DNA of 22,678 nt. It comes from DATDCY01 sp031406795 [NCBI: Candidatus Rokuibacteriota bacterium] (GTDB lineage: Bacteria; JAUVQV01). Below, in pieces: positions 16,771 through 22,678 of this stretch. The position numbers were made by a program, and so were the translations under genes. The notes beneath the pieces are model-generated. The model saw nothing but the letters and a program-made list of their open reading frames with translations. It ran no database searches and was not told where the DNA came from. The stretch's first letter is position 1, and each line of letters begins with the position of its first letter. Location: the NCBI GenBank assembly GCA_031406795.1, contig JANOHV010000116.1, forward strand, positions 1-22,678. The letters are read 5' to 3'.

Positions 16771-18543
16771 CTACGCCAGCGGCCCGGGCGTCTTGAGATA
16801 GGCCGTGCGAATGGCTTTGGCGGACCAGTAGGTCAGCGCGCCCGCCAAACCCAGCGGGTTGTAACCGATATTCTGCGGGAAGACGCTCGATCCCATGACG
16901 AACACATTGTGCGCGTCCCAGGCCTGCAAATAGCGGTTGACCACGCTGCTCCCGGGATCCTCGCCCATGATCGCGCCGCCGACATTGTGCGTGGTCTGGT
17001 AGATGCGCGTGTCGTAGTGGTCGCCGAATTGCTTCATCTTCACCTCTACCGACCTGCCGCCCATCCCTTCCGCGATCTCCTTCGCCTTGCCGGTCACGAA
17101 GTGGGTCATTCTGATGTCGTTTTCCTTGAAATCGAATGTCATGCGCAACAACGGCTGTCCGTAACTGTCGCGATAGGTCGGATCGAGGTCGAGGTAGTTG
17201 TCGCGGTGGGACATGATCGTGCCGTGGGTCTGGATGTTGACGGTGTACAAATAATGGTCCTTGATCGCCTGCTTCCAGGCGGATCCCCACTGCGGCGTCC
17301 CTTTGGGAAGCGACATCTGCTGGATGGGTCGGCCACCGGTCTGGATCACGCCGATATACCCGCCGCCGATGAAACCGAGCGGCGCGTGATCGAAATGATC
17401 GCCGTTGAAATCGTCGATGACCTGGCCGCCCGCTCCGCTGCCGATGAAGGGGTTCATCGGCTTGTCCTTGCCGAAGAACACCTGAACACCCCCGGTCATC
17501 TGATAGGTGTAATTTCGCCCGACAACCCCTTGGCCAGTCCCCGGGTCGTAGGGTTGGCCGATTCCCGACTGCAGCAGCAGCCTGGTGTTGTTGAGTTGAT
17601 AGGCGCACAAGACGACAATCTCCGCCGGCTGGTGGACCGTGCGGCCCTGCGCATCGATGTAGGTGACGCCGGTGGCGCGCTTGCCCGACGAGTCGAGATT
17701 GATGCGCACGACGTTGGCCTGGGCGCGCAACTCGAAATTCGGCCTCTTCAGCAGCACCGGCAGGAGGGTCGTCTGCGGCGAGGCCTTGGCGTACTTGTAG
17801 CAGCCGAAACGTTCGCAGTAGCCGCAGAAATTGCACGGACCGAGTTGAGCGCCATGGGGGTTTGTGTACGCGCGCGAGGCATTCGAGGCCGGTTCTGAAA
17901 AGGGATGGTAGCCGAGGTTCTTCGCCGCTGCGGCGAACAACGTGGCGCCGTAGGCGTCTGCAAGCGGCGGCAACGGAAATTCCCGAGAACGCGGCCCCTC
18001 GAACGGGTTCCCCCCCGCGACTTGTTCGCCGTTCAGGTTGCCGGCTTTGCCCGAGGTGCCGCAGACGCGCTCGAACTGGTCGAAGCAGGGCTCCAGTTCC
18101 TCATAGCTCACGCCGAAATCCTGGATCGTCATGCCGTCGGGGATAAAGCCTGCGCCATAACGCTCCGTAATGTGACTCTTGAGGCGCAATTCCTCGGGAA
18201 GAACGCGCCAGTGCTGGCCATTCCAGTGCACCCCCCCGCCACCGACACCGTTACCCGGCATGAACGACCCAAACTGGCGATACGGCACGGCACGGTCCCG
18301 GGGAGCATGGCGAATGGTCAACGTTTCGCGCGACAGATCCTGAAACAGCTCGTGGCGTATGCCGTAGGTCAGTTCGTCGGCAATGCGCGGATAGGCGAAA
18401 TCCGGAGAGGTGTCGCGGTTCTCGCCCCGCTCGAGGGCGACGACGTTCAGGCCGGCTTCGGTCAGTTCCATACCCATGATGGCGCCGGTCCAGCCGAAGC
18501 CGACGAGCACCGCGTCCACCGGGGGTTTCCTGATATCGTCCAT
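16771..18543 (-). CDS. GMC dehydrogenase FAD subunit with Fe-S cysteines
   Basis: The 590-residue product is the catalytic subunit of a gluconate 2-dehydrogenase or FAD-glucose dehydrogenase type enzyme. It shows the FAD Rossmann motif VLVGFGWTGA (G15, G17, G20), GNGVGGGGVHWNG (98-109), a cysteine cluster CNFCGYCERFGC (C237, C240, C243, C248) expected to hold an Fe-S cluster, and the C-terminal HNVGG (H519) and IGYNP (N562) catalytic pair. It lacks a signal peptide, as usual: it should be exported by hitch-hiking on the Tat signal of the small subunit. The ATG at 18543 lies five bases after the small-subunit stop; the longer open frame to 18966 is read-through in that gene. The substrate (sugar, sugar acid or polyol) is unknown. 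Confidence 0.93.
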   Translation of the reverse strand: MDDIRKPPVDAVLVGFGWTGAIMGMELTEAGLNVVALERGENRDTSPDFAYPRIADELTYGIRHELFQDLSRETLTIRHAPRDRAVPYRQFGSFMPGNGVGGGGVHWNGQHWRVLPEELRLKSHITERYGAGFIPDGMTIQDFGVSYEELEPCFDQFERVCGTSGKAGNLNGEQVAGGNPFEGPRSREFPLPPLADAYGATLFAAAAKNLGYHPFSEPASNASRAYTNPHGAQLGPCNFCGYCERFGCYKYAKASPQTTLLPVLLKRPNFELRAQANVVRINLDSSGKRATGVTYIDAQGRTVHQPAEIVVLCAYQLNNTRLLLQSGIGQPYDPGTGQGVVGRNYTYQMTGGVQVFFGKDKPMNPFIGSGAGGQVIDDFNGDHFDHAPLGFIGGGYIGVIQTGGRPIQQMSLPKGTPQWGSAWKQAIKDHYLYTVNIQTHGTIMSHRDNYLDLDPTYRDSYGQPLLRMTFDFKENDIRMTHFVTGKAKEIAEGMGGRSVEVKMKQFGDHYDTRIYQTTHNVGGAIMGEDPGSSVVNRYLQAWDAHNVFVMGSSVFPQNIGYNPLGLAGALTYWSAKAIRTAYLKTPGPLA

Positions 18544-18548
18544 CGCAA

Positions 18549-19253
18549 TCAGCCCCTTTCGCCTGAGATGGCGACCGGGCCGTACGGATAGCGCACACCG
18601 TGCCTGTCGACCCAGTCGAGAAAATCCGCTCGGGCGCCGGGAAAGCCGATCATCTTCCAGCTGGCCATGCCCTTGTTGCCGCCATGGATCGGATCGGCAA
18701 GATACCCCTCCTTGGTGTTCTGGAGCAGAAAGCCGAAGAAGATCTTGCCGGAAACGTTCTCGAAATCGAGCGCACCGCTTTCCAGGTCGGCCAGCACCGC
18801 GTCCTGCGTCGCGACGGGAAGTCCGGAAAAGGACTTGTTGCCGAACATGCGCCGGCAGTGCGCATCCACCGCGGCGAAACCGGCGCGGTAGACCGCGCGC
18901 GGCGTAAGCGGCGACTGGTACCCGAACTCGGGCGAAGCGGAGACGAACGGCCCCTGCATATACCAAGTCGCGGCATGCCCGAACGCGCCGTTCATTTCCC
19001 GGTCGATGAATTCCGGAACGCCCAGTTCAACGGCACCGGGACCGTTCTCGTCGGCGGGGATCAGGCGCGCGCACGCTGCGTTCAGGAAGGCCCATTCCTC
19101 ATCGGTAAAGTAACGGTGCGCGACAGCCGGCGCCGTGGATGTCCTCAACGCCGGACGGGGCACGCAGGCTGCCAGCGAGACAGCCGGAACCAGGACCATC
19201 ATGCCGCGCAGGAAATCGCGACGACCAAGCGGTGCGAACGACGGCACTCTCAT
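18549..19253 (-). CDS. GMC dehydrogenase small subunit, Tat lipoprotein
   Basis: The 234-residue product belongs to the gluconate 2-dehydrogenase subunit 3 family, which stabilises the FAD subunit and carries it across the membrane. The N-terminus has a twin-arginine motif GRRDFLRG (10-17) followed by a hydrophobic stretch and SLAAC (cysteine 30), which looks like a lipobox, so it may be a Tat-exported lipoprotein anchoring the complex at the periplasmic face. The conserved body includes TDEEWAFLNAACARLIPAD and a YRAGF segment. The start ATG at 19253 has only a weak ribosome binding site; it lies 23 bases after the DUF3309 stop. Confidence 0.9.
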   Translation of the reverse strand: MRVPSFAPLGRRDFLRGMMVLVPAVSLAACVPRPALRTSTAPAVAHRYFTDEEWAFLNAACARLIPADENGPGAVELGVPEFIDREMNGAFGHAATWYMQGPFVSASPEFGYQSPLTPRAVYRAGFAAVDAHCRRMFGNKSFSGLPVATQDAVLADLESGALDFENVSGKIFFGFLLQNTKEGYLADPIHGGNKGMASWKMIGFPGARADFLDWVDRHGVRYPYGPVAISGERG

Positions 19254-19276
19254 ATCTTGCGGAGGTTCCGTCGCCG

Positions 19277-19432
19277 TTAGTGCAGCCGGCCCATCAGCAA
19301 CAACACGAGCAGAATCAACAGGACAAGTCCAAGTCCACCGCTCGGGAAGTAGCCCCAGCTCTTGCTGTGGGGCCAGGTGGGCAGTGCGCCCACCAGCAAG
19401 AGAATCAGGACAATCAGCAGTATCAGTCCCAT
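19277..19432 (-). CDS. DUF3309 small membrane protein
   Basis: This 51-residue protein begins MGLILLIVLILLLVGALP, has a central WPHSKSWGYFPSGG loop and ends with a second hydrophobic helix and MGRLH. This two-helix, symmetric layout is the DUF3309 signature. It has a clear ribosome binding site (AAAGGAG, seven bases upstream). It lies 16 bases after the secreted helical protein gene and 23 before the dehydrogenase small subunit. The function is unknown; many DUF3309 proteins lie in stress- or envelope-related neighbourhoods. Confidence 0.85.
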   Translation of the reverse strand: MGLILLIVLILLLVGALPTWPHSKSWGYFPSGGLGLVLLILLVLLLMGRLH

Positions 19433-19448
19433 GGCCAAACTCCTTTCG

Positions 19449-20120
19449 CTACTCGTGGAACTTCTTCGGGAACTGCTTGAGGATCCCGTCCGTCAGCGCA
19501 TCGGCGAACATCAGCATGTGCGCGTGACCTTTGTCGTAGGCCTGGATATCGGCCGCCCAGTCCTTTTTGAGGCGCGAGACAACCTCGGCCGTCGTGTAAT
19601 CGAGGTGCTTGTAGAGCAGCTCCTTGAGCGTCAGCACCGGCCAATTCGGGTTTGCGCCCGCGAGGAACACCGCGATCTCGTCCGCGTTCTTCTTCCAGCG
19701 CTCCTGACCCTTGCCCACGCCGTCGTTATCGCCGGCCTTCGCGGCCTTGACGATGTCGGCGGCGATCAGGATGTGGTCGCGCAGCAGCGCCGAAAGCTTC
19801 TTGCCGGCTTCTTCGCCGTAGACGGGCTTGATCGCGTTGCCGATGTCGTCCTGGTTGCGCAGGAGCCGCTCCGCGATCGGGCCGGCATCCTCGAGGCCGG
19901 CGAGCGAACTGATGATGAAATTGCGCGTGTAGACGATGTGCTCCTCCCAGAGCATGCGCATGGCGTTGCGCAGTTCCTGGTGGCTCATCGTCACCGACGC
20001 GGCACCGCCGCCCTTCTGAGACTCCTTCGCTGCCGGGCCGTTGGCCTTGACCGGCACATCGACCATCAGGAACACGGCGGCGACAAATGTTACGAAAGCC
20101 CCCAGCAAGTTCTTCTTCAC
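19449..20120 (-). CDS. Secreted all-helical protein, function unknown
   Basis: The 223-residue product has a signal peptide (hydrophobic 5-20; cleavage near VKANG) and a mature part that looks like a four- or five-helix bundle. It has two similar halves: one around WEEHIVYTRNFIISSL and one around KELLYKHLDYTTAEVVSRL, each with a His or Tyr in a helix and followed by runs such as LLRNQDDIGNAI and VYGEEAGKKLSALLRDHI. I recall this family as being poorly annotated in databases, sometimes wrongly as a glycosyltransferase. The start is GTG at 20120, after GGGAGGATCCACC. It heads the seven-gene dehydrogenase operon, so an envelope or electron-transfer accessory role is possible. Confidence 0.75.
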   Translation of the reverse strand: MKKNLLGAFVTFVAAVFLMVDVPVKANGPAAKESQKGGGAASVTMSHQELRNAMRMLWEEHIVYTRNFIISSLAGLEDAGPIAERLLRNQDDIGNAIKPVYGEEAGKKLSALLRDHILIAADIVKAAKAGDNDGVGKGQERWKKNADEIAVFLAGANPNWPVLTLKELLYKHLDYTTAEVVSRLKKDWAADIQAYDKGHAHMLMFADALTDGILKQFPKKFHE

Positions 20121-20465
20121 GGTGGATCCTCCCTTTTGTCCCTGTTGTCCATGTTACCCGTCAGTAACGAATTGCATTAAGCGTGCCGTTGATATTTTCG
20201 ACGGGACACCAGTCACTCAACTGTTCAATATTACAAAGGTATTAAGATACAGCCGGCCTGGAGGCCGCCGGGGAATGGTTCGGGATTCCAGCGCACCCGT
20301 GAGACGGCCGTTCGCGATTACCGCCTGATGAATCATGGGTTCTGATACAGGAATTGCCCAGTTATTGAGTTCTTCTGCAGCTGAGGATGGGGGCGGCGGG
20401 AAACAGTTGTTCCATAATTGATTTCCGATACATTTGATACAAGGAAACGTCCTTCCCGATTGACG
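20121..20465. other. Intergenic region, no gene seen
   Basis: These 345 bases separate the polyketide synthase gene from the secreted helical protein gene on the minus strand. I see no convincing coding sequence and no T-tailed terminator hairpin. A short GC stem (CCGGCC, GGCCGCCGG) lies near 20251-20270. The part from 20121 to about 20245 is AT-richer and is the likely promoter region for the dehydrogenase operon, but I could not pick boxes with confidence. Confidence 0.5.
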
Positions 20466-21539
20466 CTAGCGTTTCCTGAGCAGATAGGCATGGGCCGAGA
20501 GCCCCGCGCCGAAGGCGACCATGATGCACCACTCGCCTTTGGCTACTCCCCGCTTCTCGATCTCCCGCAGCACGAACCAGACGGTGGGCGACGACATGTT
20601 CCCGTACTCTGAGAGCACGGAGCGCGTCGGCAGGAGTTGCTCCTCCGAAAGCCCGAGCTCGTCCCGGACGGCGTTGATGACCTTTTCCCCGCCGCTGTGA
20701 AGTGCCCAGTGCTTGATGTCTCCCGCCGCCAGCGAATGCGGCGTCAGAACATCGGCAACCACCTGCGCGGCCGCCTTTCGGACCAGGTCCGGCAGTTTGG
20801 TCGAGAGCTGGTTGTAGAGCTGGCCATGTTTGTGGACGTAACGGATCGAATCGCGCTGCTCCGGCACATACCGCCGTGCCGAGGCGACAAGCTCGTAGCC
20901 CTGCGGTCTCGTCCAGAGCACGGCGGCGGCGGCGCCGTCTCCGAAAAGCGTGTTCGACAGCAGGAGGCTCAGATCGTCCTCCATCTGGAACGTCGTGGAG
21001 CAGATCTCCACCGACACGCTCACGACGACCCCGGATCCCTGCTGCCTCGCGAGCGACTCGGAGACCTCGAGGTTGGGGATCGCTCCGCCGCAACCGCTCC
21101 CGACCAGATCGTACGCTCGCACGCTGCGTGAGAGGCCGAGCCTTTCGATCAGATAGGTTGAAATGCCGGGACAGATATACCCCGTGCACGTGTTCACGAC
21201 CAGGCCGGCCACATCGCCTGTGCCCAGACCGACTTGTGCCAGCGCCACCTCGATCGCCTGAGCAGAGAGTTCCCGTGACCAGTGCGTAAAACGGGCGATG
21301 CGCGCATCGGGGTCCTCATCGAGGAGAATCTCCACATTGTCGATGGCCAGGCTGCGTCGCTTGATGCTCGGATGGGAGAAGAACGAGTGAATGAGCTTCA
21401 GGCTCCGCGGATTCAGCTTTTTCTGATAATGCTTGTGCGCGAGCCGTCCGAGTTCCTCCTGGTCGAAGGTGCAGGGGGGCGTCGCAACGGCACATGACGC
21501 GATATGCGGCCCCGCAGCGGTCCACTGTTCTTTTTTCAT
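20466..21539 (-). CDS. Type III polyketide synthase (chalcone/stilbene synthase-like)
   Basis: The 357-residue product is a thiolase-fold homodimeric ketosynthase that extends an acyl-CoA starter with malonyl-CoA. The catalytic triad is visible: Cys150 in GSGCGGAIPN, His281 in WALHSGGEKV and Asn314 in EYGNMSSPTV. The C-terminal GAGLSAHAYLL motif matches the family's GxGlt loop region. Length is normal for bacterial type III enzymes, which make alkylresorcinols, alkylpyrones or phloroglucinols. The ATG at 21539 has AAAGGA upstream. It is preceded on the same strand by a radical SAM gene after 213 bases; no methyltransferase or oxidase of a typical alkylresorcinol cluster is visible in the window. 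Confidence 0.93.
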   Translation of the reverse strand: MKKEQWTAAGPHIASCAVATPPCTFDQEELGRLAHKHYQKKLNPRSLKLIHSFFSHPSIKRRSLAIDNVEILLDEDPDARIARFTHWSRELSAQAIEVALAQVGLGTGDVAGLVVNTCTGYICPGISTYLIERLGLSRSVRAYDLVGSGCGGAIPNLEVSESLARQQGSGVVVSVSVEICSTTFQMEDDLSLLLSNTLFGDGAAAAVLWTRPQGYELVASARRYVPEQRDSIRYVHKHGQLYNQLSTKLPDLVRKAAAQVVADVLTPHSLAAGDIKHWALHSGGEKVINAVRDELGLSEEQLLPTRSVLSEYGNMSSPTVWFVLREIEKRGVAKGEWCIMVAFGAGLSAHAYLLRKR

Positions 21540-21573
21540 GTCATCATCCTTTCAGTTCTTCTGGGCAATCCTG

Positions 21574-21591
21574 TTTTACTACTCCGTAAAA
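21574..21591. promoter_or_regulatory. Inverted repeat upstream of the polyketide synthase gene
   Basis: TTTTAC (21574-21579) and GTAAAA (21586-21591), six bases apart, lie 35 bases before the start codon on the minus strand, where a promoter or operator would be expected. It could be a regulator site. Only sequence symmetry supports this. Confidence 0.35.
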
Positions 21592-21690
21592 TCATCGCTC
21601 GGCGCGACGATTTCAAACTGCCTTTTCAACGATACCGATGGAGATACCGAATGGTGAAACATGTGCTGATAGACAAGCCTGCATAGTCTT

Positions 21691-21707
21691 GCGGGCAAAA
21701 AGCCCGC
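21691..21707 (-). other. Hairpin downstream of the radical SAM gene
   Basis: GCGGGC, loop of five A (plus strand), GCCCGC. It lies about 46 bases past the radical SAM stop codon in the minus-strand direction. No T-run follows the stem on that strand, so it is at best a weak terminator or an mRNA 3' stem. Confidence 0.45.
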
Positions 21708-21752
21708 GCTAGGAGAGCAGCCGGTCTTCCTGCGTTTCGCCGTACGCGGGCC

Positions 21753-22678
21753 TCACACCCGCATCCCGACCAATCGCAATCCCCTTCGGATAAAGCGCGC
21801 ATACCGCCAGAGCGGCGGTTTGAATCCCAGCCGATGCCCCAGACGGCTGATCCGGGGAAGATAGGAAACCGCCAGTGAATCCCCGCTCATGAAGTTCATG
21901 TGGCCGTTCATCGATTGCTTCACCTGCTGCGTGATCCAGCCGGCCTGCACTTCGGGAGCAACATAGAAGACCGGCGCCAGCATGCCGTCGGCGGGAACAG
22001 CCAGCACCCCTTGCCGCCGGGCTATGGTTTCCAGCTCGGTCCCCGGGTAGATGCGGATACCGACGGTGAATAATGCGGCATCCCGCGGCCGGATAGACCG
22101 CTCCGCGAAACGCAGTGTTTCCCGGACAGTCTCTTGGGTCTCCCCGGGGCCGCCAAGCAGGAAGATCCAGAGGCACGGCAGCCGGCTGCGTTTGACCACC
22201 TCCGCCGCGGCATGGACCTCGCGCGCGGTGAAACCTTTCCGAAGGCCTTTCAGGACCGGGTCGGCTGCGCTCTCGACGGTCAACCCGATCCCCACGAAGC
22301 CGGCGCGCTCCATGGTGGAGAGCAGCCGCTGATCGAAGGAAACCGGGTTCATCTCGATGCTCTGAAGGCGCGCGCGGCTCTTGGACCGGATGAGCGACTC
22401 GCAGACCGCGAGGGCATGGTCGTAGGGAGCATTGAACACATTGTCGACGAACTCGATGTCGACGAATCCCGACGCGGCATACCGGAGCGCGGTCTCGGCC
22501 ACGCTCCCGGGATCCGACAACCGGTAGTCCTCGCCTTCGATCTTGCGGTAGGTGCAGTAGACGCACTGAAAGCGGCAGCCCAGCTTCGTCTGAAGCGGTA
22601 TCGTGGACAAATGGGAACCATAGGCCTTCATGTCGAGCCAGCGGCCATAATCCGGCCCTGCGCAAAAGTGCGCCAACC
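21753..22678 (-). CDS. Radical SAM protein (partial, 5' end outside window)
   Basis: At least 307 residues are visible; the gene runs off the right edge and its true start is unknown. The radical SAM cluster motif CRFQCVYC (CX3CX2C, at residues 34, 38 and 41 of the visible part) is intact, followed by the GG-like region near EFVDNVFN, IEMNP, GIGLTVES and LLGGPGET, all typical of the radical SAM core of B12-binding or related large enzymes. A missing N-terminal cobalamin-binding domain is likely but not seen. The C-terminal part (about 235-307) is basic. It precedes the type III polyketide synthase gene on the same strand, so it may modify the polyketide or a lipid. Confidence 0.88.
   Translation of the reverse strand, partial: LAHFCAGPDYGRWLDMKAYGSHLSTIPLQTKLGCRFQCVYCTYRKIEGEDYRLSDPGSVAETALRYAASGFVDIEFVDNVFNAPYDHALAVCESLIRSKSRARLQSIEMNPVSFDQRLLSTMERAGFVGIGLTVESAADPVLKGLRKGFTAREVHAAAEVVKRSRLPCLWIFLLGGPGETQETVRETLRFAERSIRPRDAALFTVGIRIYPGTELETIARRQGVLAVPADGMLAPVFYVAPEVQAGWITQQVKQSMNGHMNFMSGDSLAVSYLPRISRLGHRLGFKPPLWRYARFIRRGLRLVGMRV

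Overview
This is a GC-rich bacterial chromosome segment. The gene content suggests an anaerobic or respiratory, cytochrome-rich proteobacterium or desulfobacterium of the former Deltaproteobacteria, such as the Desulfuromonadales and relatives. The clues are a nine-site multiheme c-type cytochrome, an isopropylmalate/homocitrate/Re-citrate-synthase-like enzyme, a SpoVG protein outside the Firmicutes, and a dispersed hairpin repeat of a kind I recall from that group. This placement is inferred from content, not from a marker gene.

Left part (1-7236). A minus-strand run reads yacP-like NYN ribonuclease, mtnA, a membrane GAF-GAF-GGDEF diguanylate cyclase and spoVG. The last three genes are nearly or truly overlapping. 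rnr (RNase R) is divergent from this run, with a perfect 22-bp palindrome upstream of it. A repeat family (REP-like, about 115 bp, with imperfect terminal inverted repeats and a covarying inner stem) lies directly 3' of spoVG and directly 3' of a tRNA-Leu(CAG) gene. A third, partial copy follows rnr.

Middle part (7237-13164). A secreted multiheme cytochrome is preceded by a good sigma70-type promoter whose -35 box lies between the arms of a 9-bp inverted repeat. It is followed by an HMGL-family synthase carrying an extra C-terminal Cache/PAS-like domain, with its own promoter. Next comes a gene-poor, repeat-rich stretch: tandem units of about 100 bp, a broken higA antitoxin remnant, and two about 200-nt copies of a strongly folded element with a 22-bp closing helix. 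These two copies bracket a DUF433/DUF5615 toxin-antitoxin-like pair. The element is the best candidate here for an undescribed or unassigned structured RNA; its shape and standalone multicopy occurrence recall HEARO/omega RNAs. A DUF5661 gene follows.

Right part (13165-22678). Seven closely spaced minus-strand genes look like one operon: a secreted helical protein, a 51-residue DUF3309 membrane protein, the Tat-lipoprotein small subunit and the FAD/Fe-S large subunit of a GMC dehydrogenase (gluconate-2-dehydrogenase type), its triheme cytochrome c, a cofactor-free haloperoxidase/esterase and a MauG-like diheme cytochrome. Together they could oxidise a sugar, sugar acid or alcohol in the periplasm and pass electrons to the respiratory chain. 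Upstream on the same strand are a type III polyketide synthase and a radical SAM protein that runs off the window edge, which may be a small natural-product or lipid locus.
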